The notes beneath the pieces were generated by a model. The model saw only the letters and a program-made list of their open reading frames with translations, was not told where the DNA came from and searched no databases. Below, piece by piece: positions 33,759 through 46,727 of a stretch of DNA of 64,000 nucleotides. The DNA is taken from assembly GCF_037055355.1 (NCBI RefSeq), contig NZ_CP146350.1, positions 5,417,001-5,481,000 of the forward strand, in the 5' to 3' direction. The stretch is from Streptomyces sp. DG1A-41. Its GTDB lineage: Bacteria; Actinomycetota; Actinomycetes; Streptomycetales; Streptomycetaceae. Numbering within the stretch: position 1 is the stretch's first letter; each line of letters starts with the position of its first letter. Position numbers and translations under genes: made by a program.

Positions 33759-33865
33759 GTTCCCGATCTTCGCCGGGGCAGGCGGGGTTCGAGGGACAGG
33801 TGAGGCGGATGTGAGCCCGACGCAAACCGCCAGCAGTCAGTGCCGACTGAGAGGAGCGAGGAGCG

Positions 33866-34225
33866 GTGAACGCTTATGCGCCCATCCTCGTACTGGGAGC
33901 CCTCGGGGCAGGCTTTGCGATCTTCTCCGTGGTCATGGCCACGTTGATCGGGCCCAAGCGGTACAACCGGGCCAAGCTCGAGGCCTACGAGTGCGGTATC
34001 GAGCCGACCCCCACGCCGGCCGGTGGCGGGCGCTTCCCGATCAAGTACTACCTGACGGCGATGCTCTTCATCATTTTCGATATCGAGATCGTCTTCCTGT
34101 ACCCCTGGGCCGTCACCTTCGACGCCCTGGGGATTTTCGGGCTCGTGGAGATGCTGCTCTTCGTGCTCACCGTCTTCGTCGCGTACGCGTACGTATGGCG
34201 GCGCGGCGGCCTGGAATGGGACTGA
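33866..34225 (+). CDS. nuoA: NADH-quinone oxidoreductase subunit A
   Basis: First gene of the 14-gene complex I operon; 119 aa from a GTG preceded by GAGGAGCGAGGAGC. Three membrane helices; the conserved loop reads [20 protein letters not shown], with the Cys that shields the quinone site, and the second helix [16 protein letters not shown] keeps the acidic residues of the family. NuoA sits where peripheral and membrane arms join. Confidence 0.96.
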   Translation: MNAYAPILVLGALGAGFAIFSVVMATLIGPKRYNRAKLEAYECGIEPTPTPAGGGRFPIKYYLTAMLFIIFDIEIVFLYPWAVTFDALGIFGLVEMLLFVLTVFVAYAYVWRRGGLEWD

Positions 34226-34238
34226 GGGGCCACACGTC

Positions 34239-34789
<551 letters not shown>

Positions 34790-34793
<4 letters not shown>

Positions 34794-35554
34794 GCGACGC
34801 GAACAACCACGGGGTCAACCCCGAGAAGGACCTCAGCGCGTCGAACCTCCCGGGCCAGCGCGGCCAGGGCGGCGAGGAGATCCGCGTCCAGCGCGGCATG
34901 TTCGGCGCCAACAACGGCGGTGACACCTCCGGCTACGGCGGCCTGGTCCGCTCGGTCCGGCTCCCGGGACCGGCGACCCGCCCCTACGGCGGCCCACGCG
35001 GCAAAGGCGCATATGGATACTTCGACGAGGTCGCCGACGAGCTGGAGGGCGCGCTGGAGGAGCAGGGACTGCTCCCCGACAACGCCATCGAGAAGACGGT
35101 CGTCGACCGCGGCGAGCTGACCTTCCACATCGAGCGCGAGCACCTGGTGAGGGTCGCCCGGACCCTGCGCGACGACCCGGCCCTGCGCTTCGAGCTGTGC
35201 ACCGGCGTCAGCGGCGTCCACTACCCGAACGACAAGGGCCGCGAGCTGCACGCCGTCTACCACCTGCGCTCGATCACCCACAACCGGCTGATCCGCCTGG
35301 AGGTCAGCGCCCCTGACAGCGACCCGCACATCCCGTCGCTGGTCTCCGTCTATCCGACGAACGACTGGCACGAGCGCGAGACGTACGACTTCTTCGGCAT
35401 CGTCTTCGACGGTCACCCCGCCCTGACGCGGATCATGATGCCGGACGACTGGCAGGGCTTTCCGCAGCGCAAGGACTACCCCCTCGGCGGCATCCCCGTC
35501 GAGTACAAGGGCGCCCAGATCCCGGCTCCGGACCAGCGGAGGTCGTACTCATGA
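34790..35554 (+). CDS. nuoC: NADH-quinone oxidoreductase subunit C
   Basis: 254 aa from a GTG within the nuoB stop. The first 80 residues are a Gly/Asn-rich actinobacterial extension; the 30-kDa-subunit domain follows with [17 protein letters not shown] and the signature [16 protein letters not shown], then [15 protein letters not shown]. It packs against NuoD in the peripheral arm. Not fused to nuoD, unlike in enterobacteria. Overlaps nuoD by ATGA. Confidence 0.96.
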
Positions 35555-36897
35555 GCACGTCGCACGCATCCGACGCCGCCGCCGCGGCCGCCGCGGCGCG
35601 CGAGACCACCGAGGGCACCGTCTACACGGTCACCGGTGGCGACTGGGACGAGGTCGTCCAGTCCGCGGCCCGCGCCGACGACGAGCGCATCGTCGTCAAC
35701 ATGGGCCCGCAGCACCCCTCCACGCACGGCGTGCTCCGCCTGATCCTGGAGATCGACGGCGAGACCGTCACCGAGGCCCGCTGCGGCATCGGCTACCTCC
35801 ACACCGGTATCGAGAAGAACCTCGAGTACCGGAACTGGACCCAGGGCACCACGTTCGTGACGCGCATGGACTACTTGATGCCGTTCTTCAACGAGACGGC
35901 GTACTGCCTCGGGGTGGAGAAGCTCCTCGGCATCGAGGACCAGATCCCGGACCGCGCCTCGATCATCCGCGTGCTCCTGATGGAGCTGAACCGGTTGTCG
36001 TCGCACCTGGTGTGCATCGCCACCGGCGGCATGGAGCTCGGCGCCACCACGATCATGATCTACGGATTCCGTGATCGTGAACTCATTCTCGATATCTACG
36101 AGCTGATCACCGGCCTGCGGATGAACCACGCGTACATCCGCCCAGGCGGACTCGCCCAGGACCTGCCGCCCGGCGCGGTGGACCAGATCCGCGAGTTCGT
36201 GAAGAAGATGAAGAAGAACCTCCCGGAGTACGACAAGCTCGCCACCGGGAACCCCATCTTCAAGGCCCGCATGCAGGACATCGGCTACCTCGACCTGGCC
36301 GGCTGCATGGCCCTCGGCGCCACCGGCCCGATCCTGCGCTCCACCGGCCTGCCGCACGACCTGCGCAAGACGCAGCCCTACTGCGGCTACGAGACGTACG
36401 ACTTCGACGTCCCGACCGCCGACACCTGCGACGCCTACGGCCGCTTCCTCATCCGCCTGGAGGAGATGCGCCAGTCGCTCAGGATCGTCGAGCAGTGCCT
36501 GGACCGGCTCCAGCCCGGCCCGGTCATGGTCGCCGACAAGAAGATCGCCTGGCCGGCCCAGCTCGCCCTGGGGCCCGACGGCCTCGGCAACTCCCTCGAC
36601 CACATCAAGAAGATCATGGGCACCTCCATGGAGGCCCTGATCCACCACTTCAAGCTGGTCACCGAGGGCTTCCGCGTCCCGCCGGGACAGACGTACGCGG
36701 CGGTCGAGTCGCCCAAGGGCGAACTCGGGGTGCACGTCGTGTCCGACGGCGGCACCCGCCCCTACCGGGTCCACTTCCGCGACCCGTCCTTCACCAACCT
36801 GCAAGCCATGGCGGCGATGTGCGAGGGCGGCCAGGTCGCCGACGTCATCGTCGCCGTCGCGTCCATCGACCCCGTGATGGGAGGCGTCGACCGGTGA
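35551..36897 (+). CDS. nuoD: NADH-quinone oxidoreductase subunit D
   Basis: 448 aa, 49-kDa subunit lining the quinone pocket. Conserved [35 protein letters not shown] and the hydrogenase-derived carboxy-terminus [20 protein letters not shown] are present. The N-terminal 45 residues are Ala-rich and variable. Overlaps nuoE by GTGA. Confidence 0.97.
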   Translation: MSTSHASDAAAAAAAARETTEGTVYTVTGGDWDEVVQSAARADDERIVVNMGPQHPSTHGVLRLILEIDGETVTEARCGIGYLHTGIEKNLEYRNWTQGTTFVTRMDYLMPFFNETAYCLGVEKLLGIEDQIPDRASIIRVLLMELNRLSSHLVCIATGGMELGATTIMIYGFRDRELILDIYELITGLRMNHAYIRPGGLAQDLPPGAVDQIREFVKKMKKNLPEYDKLATGNPIFKARMQDIGYLDLAGCMALGATGPILRSTGLPHDLRKTQPYCGYETYDFDVPTADTCDAYGRFLIRLEEMRQSLRIVEQCLDRLQPGPVMVADKKIAWPAQLALGPDGLGNSLDHIKKIMGTSMEALIHHFKLVTEGFRVPPGQTYAAVESPKGELGVHVVSDGGTRPYRVHFRDPSFTNLQAMAAMCEGGQVADVIVAVASIDPVMGGVDR

Positions 36898-37571
36898 CCA
36901 CCTCTTCTTCCGAGCGGGGCGTCAGCCTGGGCATGCCCGAACTGCCCGCACCCGCCTACCCGGACGATGTCCGCACCCGTCTGGAGACCGACGCGCGCGA
37001 GATCATCGCCCGCTACCCGGACTCCCGGTCCGCCCTCCTGCCGTTGCTGCACCTGGTGCAGTCGGAGGAGGGGCACGTCACGCGCACCGGGATGCGGTTC
37101 TGCGCGGAGATGCTCGGCCTGACCACGGCCGAGGTCACCGCGGTCGCCACCTTCTACACCATGTACCGCCGCCGGCCGAGCGGTGACTACCAGGTGGGGG
37201 TGTGCACCAACACCCTGTGCGCCGTGATGGGCGGGGACGCGATCTTCGAGGAGCTCCAGGAGCACCTGGGCGTCGGCAACGGCGAGACCACCGGCGACGG
37301 CAAGGTCACCCTGGAGCACATCGAGTGCAACGCGGCCTGCGACTTCGCGCCGGTCGTGATGGTCAACTGGGAGTTCTTCGACAACCAGACCCCGGCCAGC
37401 GCCAAGCGCCTCGTCGACGACCTGCGCGCGGGACGGCCGGTCACACCCACGCGCGGGGCGCCCCTGTGCACCTTCAAGGAGACCGCCCGGGTCCTGGCCG
37501 GTTTCCCCGACGAGCGGGACGGGGCCGTCGAGTCCGGGGAAGCGCCGGACCCGCCTCCCTGGTCGGCCTGA
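36894..37571 (+). CDS. nuoE: NADH-quinone oxidoreductase subunit E (C-terminal tail lost by frame break)
   Basis: 225 aa as it stands. The thioredoxin-like [2Fe-2S] domain is whole: CTNTLC and [15 protein letters not shown] supply the four Cys ligands of N1a. After [10 protein letters not shown] the frame stops, while the adjacent frame continues [27 protein letters not shown] and AGPVAEEGE to a TGA that overlaps the nuoF GTG. One more G in the run at 37536-37539 would restore a 286-residue protein ending exactly where operon spacing predicts. The lost tail is outside the conserved domain, so the subunit may still work, or the base is a sequencing error. Confidence 0.93.
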   Translation: MTTSSSERGVSLGMPELPAPAYPDDVRTRLETDAREIIARYPDSRSALLPLLHLVQSEEGHVTRTGMRFCAEMLGLTTAEVTAVATFYTMYRRRPSGDYQVGVCTNTLCAVMGGDAIFEELQEHLGVGNGETTGDGKVTLEHIECNAACDFAPVVMVNWEFFDNQTPASAKRLVDDLRAGRPVTPTRGAPLCTFKETARVLAGFPDERDGAVESGEAPDPPPWSA

Positions 37572-37752
37572 AGCTCGCCAAGGGCGAGTCCGCTCCCGCG
37601 CGCGTGGTGCATCCGCGCGGCGAGGCGGCCCGGACCGAGGCACCGCACGAGCCGTCACCGACGGAGCACTTGAGCTCGCACGACGCGCCACAGGACACGT
37701 CGGCCTCCGACCCCGCCCACCCGGCCGGGCCTGTCGCCGAGGAGGGGGAGTG

Positions 37753-39099
37753 ATGACCTTGGCACCCGAGCTGAAAGACATGAGCCCCGAGAAGCTGCTC
37801 GCACCGGTGCTGTCGGCCTTCTGGGACGAGGACAGGTCCTGGACGCTGGACGTGTACCGACGGCACGACGGGTACGAGGGGCTCCGCAAGGCGCTCGCCA
37901 TGTCGCCGGACGACGTGATCGCGTACGTCAAGGAGTCCGGTCTGCGCGGGCGCGGCGGCGCGGGATTCCCCACGGGCATGAAGTGGCAGTTCATTCCCCA
38001 GGGGGATGGAAAGCCGCATTATCTAGTTGTCAACGCCGACGAGTCGGAGCCGGGGACGTGCAAGGACATCCCGCTCCTCTTCGCGAACCCGCACAGCCTC
38101 ATCGAGGGCATGATCATCGCGTGTTACGCCATCAGGTCGTCGCATGCCTTCATCTATCTGCGTGGTGAAGTCGTCCCAGTGCTGCGGCGGTTGCACTCTG
38201 CCGTGCGCGAGGCGTACGAGGCGGGCTTCCTCGGCGAGAACATCCTCGGCAGCGGACTCGACCTCGACATCACCGTGCACGCGGGCGCGGGCGCGTACAT
38301 CTGCGGTGAGGAGACCGCACTGCTGGACTCTCTCGAAGGCCGCCGGGGTCAACCGCGGCTTCGTCCCCCCTTCCCTGCGGTCGCGGGCCTCTACGCGTGC
38401 CCGACTGTGGTGAACAACGTCGAGTCGATCGCGTCGGTTCCCGCGATCATGCATCGGGGCAAGGAATGGTTCCGGTCGATGGGGAGTGAGAAGTCGCCCG
38501 GCTTCACGCTCTACTCCCTGTCCGGCCATGTCGCGAGCCCCGGCCAGTACGAGGCGCCGCTCGGGATCACGCTCCGCCAGCTCCTCGACATGAGCGGCGG
38601 GATGCGCCCCGGGCACCGCCTCAAGTTCTGGACGCCGGGCGGCTCCTCGACCCCGATGTTCACCGACGAGCATCTCGACGTCCCTCTTGATTACGAAGGA
38701 GTGGGCGCCGCGGGTTCCATGCTCGGCACAAAAGCTCTCCAGTGCTTCGACGAGACGACCTGCGTGGTGCGGGCCGTGACGCGCTGGACCGAGTTCTACG
38801 CCCACGAGTCCTGCGGCAAGTGCACGCCCTGCCGCGAAGGCACGTACTGGCTCGTGCAGCTGCTGCGCGACATCGAGGCCGGCAAGGGACAGATGTCCGA
38901 CCTCGACAAGCTGAACGACATCGCCGACAACATCAACGGCAAGTCCTTCTGCGCCCTCGGTGACGGCGCCGCCTCGCCGATCTTCTCCTCGCTCAAGTAC
39001 TTCCGCGAGGAGTACGAGCAGCACATCACGGGCCGGGGCTGCCCCTTCGACCCGGCCAAGTCGACGGCCTGGGCCGACCGCACGGAGGTGAACGCATGA
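37753..39099 (+). CDS. nuoF: NADH-quinone oxidoreductase subunit F
   Basis: 448 aa, the NADH-oxidising subunit. ATG with a perfect AGGAGG seven bases upstream is preferred over the GTG one codon earlier. FMN/NADH region [16 protein letters not shown] and [32 protein letters not shown], and N3 cluster ligands in [13 protein letters not shown] with a later Cys ([12 protein letters not shown]). All family blocks are intact. Overlaps nuoG by ATGA. Confidence 0.97.
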   Translation: MTLAPELKDMSPEKLLAPVLSAFWDEDRSWTLDVYRRHDGYEGLRKALAMSPDDVIAYVKESGLRGRGGAGFPTGMKWQFIPQGDGKPHYLVVNADESEPGTCKDIPLLFANPHSLIEGMIIACYAIRSSHAFIYLRGEVVPVLRRLHSAVREAYEAGFLGENILGSGLDLDITVHAGAGAYICGEETALLDSLEGRRGQPRLRPPFPAVAGLYACPTVVNNVESIASVPAIMHRGKEWFRSMGSEKSPGFTLYSLSGHVASPGQYEAPLGITLRQLLDMSGGMRPGHRLKFWTPGGSSTPMFTDEHLDVPLDYEGVGAAGSMLGTKALQCFDETTCVVRAVTRWTEFYAHESCGKCTPCREGTYWLVQLLRDIEAGKGQMSDLDKLNDIADNINGKSFCALGDGAASPIFSSLKYFREEYEQHITGRGCPFDPAKSTAWADRTEVNA

Positions 39100-41600
39100 C
39101 CGTGACCACGAACGCTCCCTCAGGCGGCGGGCAGGCGGCGGTCCCGCCGGAGGACCTCGTGACGCTGACGATCGACGGCGTCGAGATCAGCGTGCCCAAG
39201 GGCACCCTGGTCATCCGGGCCGCCGAACAGCTCGGCATCGAGATCCCCCGGTTCTGCGACCACCCCCTCCTCGACCCGGCCGGCGCGTGCCGCCAGTGCA
39301 TCGTCGAGGTCGAGGGCCAGCGCAAGCCCATGGCGTCCTGCACCATCACCTGCACCGACGGGATGGTGGTCAAGACCCACCTCACCTCGCCGGTCGCCGA
39401 GAAGGCCCAGAAGGGTGTGATGGAGCTCCTGCTCATCAACCACCCGCTGGACTGCCCGGTCTGCGACAAGGGCGGCGAGTGCCCCCTGCAGAACCAGGCG
39501 ATGTCGCACGGCGACGCCGAGTCCCGCTTCGACGGCCGCAAGCGGACGTACGAGAAGCCCGTACCGATCTCCACGCAGGTGCTGCTGGACCGCGAGCGGT
39601 GCGTGCTGTGCGCCCGCTGCACCCGGTTCTCCAACCAGGTCGCGGGCGACCCGATGATCGAGCTGATCGAGCGCGGAGCGCTCCAGCAGGTCGGCACCGG
39701 CGAGGGCGACCCGTTCGAGTCGTACTTCTCCGGCAACACCATCCAGATCTGCCCGGTCGGCGCGCTGACCTCGGCGGCGTACCGATTCCGCTCCCGCCCC
39801 TTCGACCTGGTCTCGTCCCCGTCGGTCTGCGAGCACTGCTCCGGCGGCTGCGCCACGCGCACCGACCACCGGCGCGGCAAGGTCATGCGGCGGCTCGCGG
39901 CCCACGACCCCGAGGTCAACGAGGAGTGGATCTGCGACAAGGGGCGGTTCGCGTTCCGGTACGCGCAGCAGCGGGACCGGCTCGAGACACCGCTCGTGCG
40001 CAACGCCGAGGGCGAGCTGGAACCGGCCTCCTGGCCGGAGGCGCTCCAGATCGCGGCCCAGGGGCTGCTGGCCTCCCGGGGCCGCACCGGTGTGCTGACG
40101 GGCGGCCGGCTCACGATCGAGGACGCCTACGCGTACAGCAAGTTCGCGCGCGTGGCGCTCGACACCAACGACATCGACTTCCGCGCGCGCGTGCACAGCC
40201 CCGAGGAGGCCGACTTCCTCGCCGCCCAGGTCGCCGGGCGCGGCCGGGACCTCGACGGTACGGGCGTCACGTACACCGCACTGGAGAAGGCACCCGCCGT
40301 CCTGCTCGTCGGTTTCGAGGCGGAGGAGGAGGCGCCCGGCGTCTTCTTGAGGCTCCGCAAGGCCTGGCGCAAGCACGGGCAGCAGGTCTTCTCCCTGGCA
40401 ACGCACGCCACGCGCGGTCTGGAGAAGGCCGGCGGGACGCTGCTGCCGGCGGCCCCCGGCACCGAGACCGAGTGGCTGGACGCGCTCGCGAGCAACGTCG
40501 GCCTGGAGGACGACGGCGCTCTCGCCGCCGAGGCGCTGCGCGCCGAGGGCGCCGTGATCGTCGTCGGCGAGCGGCTGGCAGCGGTGGCCGGCGGTCTGAC
40601 CGCCGCCGTACGCACCGCCTCGGCGACCGGAGCGCGGCTGGCGTGGATCCCGCGCCGGGCCGGGGAGCGCGGTGCCATCGAGGCGGGCGCGCTGCCGTCG
40701 CTGCTGCCGGGCGGGCGCCCGGCCACCGATCCACGTGCGCGTGACGAGGTCGCCGGCGTCTGGGGCGTCTCCGGCCTCCCGCACCGCTACGGCCGCGACA
40801 CCGGCCAGATCGTGGAGGCCGCCGCGACCGGCGAACTCCAGGCCCTGCTGGTGGCGGGCGTCGAGATCACCGACCTGCCCGACCCGGCACGCGCGCGTGC
40901 GGCACTCGACGAGGTCGGCTTCCTGGTCTCGCTCGAACTGCGGCCCAGCGAGATCACCCGCAAGGCGGACGTGGTCCTTCCTGTCGCCGCGGTCGCCGAG
41001 AAGGCCGGCACCTTCCTCAACTGGGAAGGCCGGGTCCGCTTCTTCGAGGCCGCGCTCAAGCCCGACCACATGACCCGCCGCCTCGCACCCACCGACGCGC
41101 GCGTGCTTCAGATGGTGGCCGACGCAATGGACGTCCACCTCGGACTGCCGGATCTGCGCACCGTACGGGCGGAGATCGACCGGCTCGGCGCCTGGGACGG
41201 CCCCCGGGCCACCGAACCCCTGGAGACGGCGGGCGTCCTGCCCCGTCCGGCCGCCGGTGAGGCGGTGCTCGCCGGGCACCGGCTGCTGCTCGACCAGGGT
41301 GTTCTCCAGCAGGGCGACGAGGCACTCGCCGGTACGCGGCACGCCGCACGCGCGCGCGTGTCGCCCGCGACGGCCGCCGAGACGGGCGTCAAGGAGGGCG
41401 ACCTCCTCGCGGTGACCGGCCCCGAGGGAGTTGTCGAACTGCCGCTCCAGATCAGCGAGATGCCCGACCGGGTGGTGTGGCTGCCGCTGAACTCCACCGG
41501 CGGCGGCGTCGCCTCCGACACCGGGGCGCGGCCCGGCTCCCTCGTCCGCATCGGTCCGGCGGCCCTCGCCGGCGAGGCCCCCAAGGAGGTGGAGGCATGA
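39096..41600 (+). CDS. nuoG: NADH-quinone oxidoreductase subunit G
   Basis: 834 aa, the multi-cluster electron wire. N-terminal [2Fe-2S] ferredoxin domain ([20 protein letters not shown]), His/Cys ligands then [14 protein letters not shown], [4Fe-4S] [13 protein letters not shown], a further [13 protein letters not shown] typical of subunits with the extra N7-type cluster, then a molybdopterin-oxidoreductase-like body without the cofactor. The length is usual for actinobacteria. Overlaps nuoH by ATGA. Confidence 0.96.
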   Translation: MTVTTNAPSGGGQAAVPPEDLVTLTIDGVEISVPKGTLVIRAAEQLGIEIPRFCDHPLLDPAGACRQCIVEVEGQRKPMASCTITCTDGMVVKTHLTSPVAEKAQKGVMELLLINHPLDCPVCDKGGECPLQNQAMSHGDAESRFDGRKRTYEKPVPISTQVLLDRERCVLCARCTRFSNQVAGDPMIELIERGALQQVGTGEGDPFESYFSGNTIQICPVGALTSAAYRFRSRPFDLVSSPSVCEHCSGGCATRTDHRRGKVMRRLAAHDPEVNEEWICDKGRFAFRYAQQRDRLETPLVRNAEGELEPASWPEALQIAAQGLLASRGRTGVLTGGRLTIEDAYAYSKFARVALDTNDIDFRARVHSPEEADFLAAQVAGRGRDLDGTGVTYTALEKAPAVLLVGFEAEEEAPGVFLRLRKAWRKHGQQVFSLATHATRGLEKAGGTLLPAAPGTETEWLDALASNVGLEDDGALAAEALRAEGAVIVVGERLAAVAGGLTAAVRTASATGARLAWIPRRAGERGAIEAGALPSLLPGGRPATDPRARDEVAGVWGVSGLPHRYGRDTGQIVEAAATGELQALLVAGVEITDLPDPARARAALDEVGFLVSLELRPSEITRKADVVLPVAAVAEKAGTFLNWEGRVRFFEAALKPDHMTRRLAPTDARVLQMVADAMDVHLGLPDLRTVRAEIDRLGAWDGPRATEPLETAGVLPRPAAGEAVLAGHRLLLDQGVLQQGDEALAGTRHAARARVSPATAAETGVKEGDLLAVTGPEGVVELPLQISEMPDRVVWLPLNSTGGGVASDTGARPGSLVRIGPAALAGEAPKEVEA

Positions 41601-42973
41601 GCCCGTACCTCGCCGCTGAAGACCTCTCGATGTTCGGCACCGACCCGTGGTGGCTGGTCGTCATCAAGGCGGTGTTCTGCTTCGCTTTCCTGATGGTGAC
41701 CGTGCTGATCTCCATCGTCATGGAGCGCAAGGTCGTCGCCTGGATGCAGCTGCGCATCGGCCCGAACCGGCACGGGCCCTGGGGCATGCTCCAGTCGCTC
41801 GCCGACGGCATCAAGCTGATGCTCAAGGAAGACGTCATCGTCAAACGCGCGGACAAGGCGGTGTACGTCCTCGCGCCGATCGTCGCGGCCATCCCGGCCT
41901 TCATGGCGATCGCGGTGATCCCCTTCGGCCCGGCCGGCAACGAGGTCTCGATCTTCGGCCACCGCACCACGATGCAGCTCACCGACCTGCCGATCGCGAT
42001 GCTCTACATCCTCGCGGTCGCCTCCGTCGGCATCTACGGCATCGTGCTGGCGGGCTGGAGCTCCGGATCGACGTATCCGCTGCTGGGCGGCCTGCGCTCC
42101 TGTGCGCAGATGATCTCGTACGAGATCGCGATGGGCGCGGCGTTCGCCTCCGTGTTCCTCTACTCGGGGTCGATGTCGACCTCGGCGATCGTGGAGCAGC
42201 AGACCGACCGCTGGTACATCCTGCTGCTGCCGCTCTCCTTCGTCCTCTACATCGTGACGATGGTCGGCGAGACCAACCGCGCCCCGTTCGACATGCCGGA
42301 GTCCGAGGGCGACCTGGTCGGCGGCTTCAACACCGAGTACTCGTCGATCAAGTTCGCGATGTTCATGCTCGCCGAGTACGTCAACATGGTGACCGTCTCG
42401 GCCGTCGCCACGACGCTGTTCCTCGGCGGCTGGCGGGCCCCCTGGCCGGTCAGCACCTTCTGGGAGGGCGCGAACCACGGCTGGTGGCCGATGCTCTGGT
42501 TCACGGTCAAGGTCCAGCTGCTGCTGTTCATGTTCATCTGGATCCGCGGCACGCTCCCACGCGTCCGCTACGACCAGCTGATGAAGCTCGGCTGGAAGGT
42601 TCTCATCCCGGTCTCGCTGGTCTGGCTGATGCTCGTCGCGACCGTGCGCGCCTTCAGGAACGAGGGCTACGACTTCGCCGACATCGCACTCTACGTCGGC
42701 GGCGGCGTGCTGGCCCTGCTGGTGCTCTCCTTCGTCGTCGACATGTTCCGCGAGAAGGCGAAGCAGGCCGAACCGCCGGCCGAGGCCCCGGTCGCCTTCG
42801 ACCCGATGGCGGGCGGATTCCCCGTACCGCCCCTGCCGGGACAGGAGCTCCCGCCGGTCCCGCGACGCCCTTCGCGCAGCGAGCGGGAGCTCATTGTCAG
42901 TGGTGGGCCCGATACTCAGAGTGACGGATCTCTGGGCGGAACTACGGATGGAAAGGAGGCGTCCGATGGCTGA
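41597..42973 (+). CDS. nuoH: NADH-quinone oxidoreductase subunit H
   Basis: 458 aa, eight or nine membrane helices, part of the quinone channel. Signature [20 protein letters not shown] and [20 protein letters not shown] are intact. The C-terminus carries about 70 extra Pro-rich cytoplasmic residues, usual in Streptomyces. Its end overlaps nuoI by eight bases, and the nuoI ribosome site AAGGAGG lies inside its coding sequence. Confidence 0.96.
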   Translation: MSPYLAAEDLSMFGTDPWWLVVIKAVFCFAFLMVTVLISIVMERKVVAWMQLRIGPNRHGPWGMLQSLADGIKLMLKEDVIVKRADKAVYVLAPIVAAIPAFMAIAVIPFGPAGNEVSIFGHRTTMQLTDLPIAMLYILAVASVGIYGIVLAGWSSGSTYPLLGGLRSCAQMISYEIAMGAAFASVFLYSGSMSTSAIVEQQTDRWYILLLPLSFVLYIVTMVGETNRAPFDMPESEGDLVGGFNTEYSSIKFAMFMLAEYVNMVTVSAVATTLFLGGWRAPWPVSTFWEGANHGWWPMLWFTVKVQLLLFMFIWIRGTLPRVRYDQLMKLGWKVLIPVSLVWLMLVATVRAFRNEGYDFADIALYVGGGVLALLVLSFVVDMFREKAKQAEPPAEAPVAFDPMAGGFPVPPLPGQELPPVPRRPSRSERELIVSGGPDTQSDGSLGGTTDGKEASDG

Positions 42974-43607
42974 GGAACCGAAGGACACCAAGCCCGGTTT
43001 CCAGAACCCGGTGGCCGGCTTCGGCGTGACCTTCAAGGCCATGTTCAAGAAGCGGCTGACCGAGCAGTACCCGGAGCAGCAGAAGACCACGGCTCCGCGC
43101 TTCCACGGACGGCACCAGCTCAACCGCCATCCCGACGGCCTGGAGAAGTGCGTCGGCTGCGAACTGTGCGCGTGGGCCTGCCCCGCCGACGCCATCTACG
43201 TGGAGGGCGCGGACAACACCGACGAGGAGCGCTACTCGCCGGGCGAGCGGTACGGCCGCGTCTACCAGATCAACTACGCCCGCTGCATCCTGTGCGGCCT
43301 GTGCATCGAGGCGTGCCCCACACGCGCGCTCACGATGACGAACGAGTTCGAGCTGGCCGACTCCACCCGCGCCGACCTCATCTACACCAAGGAGCAGCTG
43401 CTCGCCGGTCTGGAGGAGGGCATGGTCGACACGCCCCACGCCATCTACCCGGGCACCGACGAACAGGACTACTACCGGGGCCTGGTCACCGAGGCCGCAC
43501 CCGGTACGGAGCGGCAGGTCGCCCACTCCAAGGGCGAGGTCGTACAGGAGGCCGACTCGACCTTCGGCGGGACCGAGCCGGCGTCGGAGAAGGTGATCGG
43601 CCGATGA
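42966..43607 (+). CDS. nuoI: NADH-quinone oxidoreductase subunit I
   Basis: 213 aa with two [4Fe-4S] motifs, [12 protein letters not shown] and [12 protein letters not shown], the N6a/N6b pair feeding NuoB. The start is ATG preceded by AAGGAGG; an in-frame start 72 bases earlier lacks such a site. The C-terminal 45 residues are a polar extension. Overlaps nuoJ by ATGA. Confidence 0.96.
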   Translation: MAEEPKDTKPGFQNPVAGFGVTFKAMFKKRLTEQYPEQQKTTAPRFHGRHQLNRHPDGLEKCVGCELCAWACPADAIYVEGADNTDEERYSPGERYGRVYQINYARCILCGLCIEACPTRALTMTNEFELADSTRADLIYTKEQLLAGLEEGMVDTPHAIYPGTDEQDYYRGLVTEAAPGTERQVAHSKGEVVQEADSTFGGTEPASEKVIGR

Positions 43608-44446
43608 CCGCCCAGCTCGCCGCCTACTCCACCTCCGGCGGAGAGGCCGTCCAGTTCTGGATCCTCGGCACGGTCGCGGTGATCGGCGCCCTGTGCACCA
43701 TCCTCATGAAGAGGGCCGTGCACAGCGCCCTCTGCCTCGCCGGGACCATGATCATCCTGGCGGTGTTCTACCTCGCCAACGGCGCCTACTTCCTGGGCGT
43801 CGTACAGATCATCGTCTACACCGGCGCGATCATGATGCTGTTCTTGTTCGTGGTGATGCTCGTCGGCGTCACCGCGGCGGACTCCCTGAAGGAGACCATC
43901 AAGGGCCAGCGCTGGCTGGCCCTGCTGTGCGGGCTCGGCTTCGGCGTCCTGCTGATCGCCGGCATCGGCAACGCCTCCCTCAGCGAGTTCAACGGCATCG
44001 GCCAGGCGAACGCCGGCGGCAACGTGGAGGGCATCGCCGCCCTCCTCTTCACCCGGTACGTCTTCGCGTTCGAGATCACCGGCGCCCTGCTCATCACGGC
44101 CGCCGTCGGCGCCATGGTGCTCACCCACCGCGAGCGCACCGATCGCGCCAGGACGCAGCGCGAACTCTCCGAGCAGCGGGTCCGCGAAGGCAAGCAACTG
44201 CCGCCCCTGCCGGCCCCCGGTGTGTACGCCCGCCACAACGCGGTCGACATCGCCGGCCTGCTGCCCGACGGCACGCCCTCCGACCTCACCGTCAGCAAGA
44301 CGCTGCGGGAGCGGGGCCAGGTCCGGGACGTCTCGCAGGAGGCGCTCAACGACCTGCGGGCCCTGGAGCAGCGTGCCGAGGAGCGCCTGGAGCGGAAGGC
44401 CATCGAGCCGACCACGTTCAAGCGGCCCGAGGAGGCGTCGAAGTGA
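43604..44446 (+). CDS. nuoJ: NADH-quinone oxidoreductase subunit J
   Basis: 280 aa. Five membrane helices in the first 175 residues with the family segment [20 protein letters not shown], then a long soluble C-terminal tail (about 100 residues, Arg/Glu-rich) seen in actinobacterial NuoJ. Part of the proton-translocating membrane arm. Overlaps nuoK by GTGA. Confidence 0.95.
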   Translation: MTAQLAAYSTSGGEAVQFWILGTVAVIGALCTILMKRAVHSALCLAGTMIILAVFYLANGAYFLGVVQIIVYTGAIMMLFLFVVMLVGVTAADSLKETIKGQRWLALLCGLGFGVLLIAGIGNASLSEFNGIGQANAGGNVEGIAALLFTRYVFAFEITGALLITAAVGAMVLTHRERTDRARTQRELSEQRVREGKQLPPLPAPGVYARHNAVDIAGLLPDGTPSDLTVSKTLRERGQVRDVSQEALNDLRALEQRAEERLERKAIEPTTFKRPEEASK

Positions 44447-44742
44447 ACCCGGTCAACTACCTGTACCTCGCGGCCCTGTTGTTCACGATCGGTGCCACCG
44501 GCGTGCTGATCAGGCGCAACGCGATCGTGGTGTTCATGTGCATCGAGCTCATGCTCAACGCCTGCAACCTCGCGTTCGTCGCCTTCTCCCGGATGCACGG
44601 CAACCTCGACGGCCAGATCATCGCCTTCTTCACGATGGTCGTCGCCGCCGCGGAGGTCGTGGTCGGGCTCGCGATCATCGTGTCCTTGTTCCGCGCCCGC
44701 CACTCGGCCTCGGTCGACGACGCCAGCCTGATGAAGCTGTAA
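44443..44742 (+). CDS. nuoK: NADH-quinone oxidoreductase subunit K
   Basis: 99 aa, three membrane helices. The two buried acidic residues needed for proton transfer are in [13 protein letters not shown] and [12 protein letters not shown]. Normal length. Start GTG overlapping the nuoJ stop. Confidence 0.96.
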   Translation: MNPVNYLYLAALLFTIGATGVLIRRNAIVVFMCIELMLNACNLAFVAFSRMHGNLDGQIIAFFTMVVAAAEVVVGLAIIVSLFRARHSASVDDASLMKL

Positions 44743-44757
44743 GGGGTCGGAAGAATC

Positions 44758-46722
44758 GTGGAGAACCTCATTGCGCTGCTGGTGGCGGCGCCCCTGCTCG
44801 GAGCGGCGGTCCTGCTGTGCGGCGGACGCCGGCTGGACGCCGCCGGCCACTGGATCGGCACGCTGCTCGCGGCCGTCTCCTTCGTGCTCGGCCTGGTGCT
44901 GTTCACCGACATGCTGGGCCAGGACGCCGAACACCGGGTCATGACCCAGCATCTGTTCAGCTGGATCCCGGTGGAAGGCTTCCAGGCGGACGTCGCCTTC
45001 CAGCTCGACCAGCTGTCCATGACGTTCGTGCTGCTGATCACGGGCGTCGGATCGCTGATCCACCTCTACTCCGTCGGGTACATGGAGCACGACGAGCGGC
45101 GCCGCCGCTTCTTCGGCTACCTGAACCTGTTCCTCGCGGCGATGCTGCTGCTCGTCCTCGCCGACAACTACCTGCTGCTGTACGTCGGCTGGGAGGGCGT
45201 CGGTCTCGCCTCCTACCTGCTGATCGGCTTCTGGCAGCACAAGCCCAGCGCCGCCACGGCCGCGAAGAAGGCGTTCCTGGTCAACCGCGTCGGTGACATG
45301 GGCCTGTCCATCGCGATCATGCTGATGTTCCTGTGGTTCGGCACCTTCGCCTTCGGGCCGGTGCTCGGCAGCCACGAGGAGGCCGGGCTCGCCGGTGCCG
45401 CCGGTGAGGACAAGCTGACCGCGATCGCCCTGATGCTGCTGCTCGCCGCCTGCGGCAAGTCCGCCCAGGTGCCGCTCCAGTCCTGGCTCGGGGACGCGAT
45501 GGAGGGCCCGACCCCGGTCTCGGCCCTCATCCACGCCGCGACCATGGTGACGGCGGGCGTCTACCTGATCGTCCGCTCCGGAGCCGTCTTCAACGGCGCC
45601 CCGGACGCGCAGCTCGTCGTCACCATCGTCGGTGCCGTCACGCTCCTCTTCGGTGCGATCGTCGGTTGCGCGAAGGACGACATCAAGAAGGCACTGGCCG
45701 GCTCGACCATGTCGCAGATCGGCTACATGATCCTCGCCGCGGGCCTCGGCCCCATCGGCTACGTCTTCGCGATCATGCACCTGGTGACGCACGGCTTCTT
45801 CAAGGCCGGGCTGTTCCTCGGCGCCGGTTCGGTCATGCACGGCATGAACGACGAGGTGGACATGAGGAGGTACGGCGGCCTGCGGAAGTACATGCCGGTC
45901 ACCTTCGTCACCTTCGGCCTCGGCTACCTGGCCATCATCGGCTTCCCGGGCCTGTCCGGCTTCTTCTCCAAGGACAAGATCATCGAGGCGGCGTTCGCCA
46001 AGGGCGGCACCGAGGGCTGGATCCTCGGCGCCTGCGCCCTGCTCGGCGCGGCCATCACCGCGTACTACATGACGCGCGTGATGCTGATGACGTTCTTCGG
46101 TGAGGAGCGCTGGCGCCACGCCCCGACGCCGTCCCCGGCCGAGCCGAGCGCGGAGCCCGCCGCCGAGACGCGCGGCGAGTACACCCCGCCGCACCCGCAC
46201 GAGTCGCCCAAGGTCATGACGATCCCGATGATCGTGCTGGCCGTCGGGTCGGTGGGCGGCGGTGCGTTCTTCAGCATCGGCGACCGCTTCCTGCACTGGC
46301 TGGAGCCCATCACCGGACACGACCACGGCCACCCGCCGATCAGCGCCCTCACGGTCACGCTGGCCACGGTGGCCGTGATGGTCCTCGGTGTCGCCGTCGC
46401 CTGGGCGCAGTACGGCCGCCGCCCGGTGCCGGCCGTCGCCCCGCGCGGCTCGCTGCTCACCCGGGCCGCCCGGCGCGACCTGCTCCAGGACGACTTCAAC
46501 CACGTCGTCCTGGTCCGCGGCGGAGAGCACCTCACGCGGTCCCTGGTCTATGTCGACCACACCCTGGTCGACGGCGTCGTCAACGGCACGGCGGCCTCGG
46601 TCGGCGGCCTCTCCGGGCGGATGCGCAGGCTGCAGAACGGCTTCGCCCGCTCCTACGCGGTCTCGATGTTCGGCGGCGCGGCGGTCATCGTCGCCGCGAC
46701 CCTGCTGATGAGGGCGGTCTGA
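44758..46722 (+). CDS. nuoL: NADH-quinone oxidoreductase subunit L
   Basis: 654 aa, distal antiporter-like proton pump. Motifs [72 protein letters not shown] keep the key Glu and Lys residues. C-terminal helices and lateral helix are present. Starts 15 bases after nuoK. Confidence 0.96.
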   Translation: MENLIALLVAAPLLGAAVLLCGGRRLDAAGHWIGTLLAAVSFVLGLVLFTDMLGQDAEHRVMTQHLFSWIPVEGFQADVAFQLDQLSMTFVLLITGVGSLIHLYSVGYMEHDERRRRFFGYLNLFLAAMLLLVLADNYLLLYVGWEGVGLASYLLIGFWQHKPSAATAAKKAFLVNRVGDMGLSIAIMLMFLWFGTFAFGPVLGSHEEAGLAGAAGEDKLTAIALMLLLAACGKSAQVPLQSWLGDAMEGPTPVSALIHAATMVTAGVYLIVRSGAVFNGAPDAQLVVTIVGAVTLLFGAIVGCAKDDIKKALAGSTMSQIGYMILAAGLGPIGYVFAIMHLVTHGFFKAGLFLGAGSVMHGMNDEVDMRRYGGLRKYMPVTFVTFGLGYLAIIGFPGLSGFFSKDKIIEAAFAKGGTEGWILGACALLGAAITAYYMTRVMLMTFFGEERWRHAPTPSPAEPSAEPAAETRGEYTPPHPHESPKVMTIPMIVLAVGSVGGGAFFSIGDRFLHWLEPITGHDHGHPPISALTVTLATVAVMVLGVAVAWAQYGRRPVPAVAPRGSLLTRAARRDLLQDDFNHVVLVRGGEHLTRSLVYVDHTLVDGVVNGTAASVGGLSGRMRRLQNGFARSYAVSMFGGAAVIVAATLLMRAV

Positions 46723-46727
46723 TACCG

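Larger units (their letters stand above)
33112..33865. promoter_or_regulatory. Divergent control region between NlpC/P60 and nuo genes
   Basis: 754 bases with no credible gene. It contains paired GTAAC motifs close to the hydrolase gene (33221 and 33244), seven same-strand GATCAC hexamers (33257 to 33702), an 11-bp inverted repeat at 33447-33490, a -10-like TAAGAT at 33721, and a Rex operator candidate at 33741. Local AT content is higher than in the flanking genes, as expected for promoters. Confidence 0.7.

Noticed and set aside
33112..33865. Possible c-di-AMP (ydaO-type) riboswitch upstream of the NlpC/P60 gene
   Set aside because: Such riboswitches precede wall hydrolases in Streptomyces, but I could not find the conserved sequence blocks on the minus strand here.
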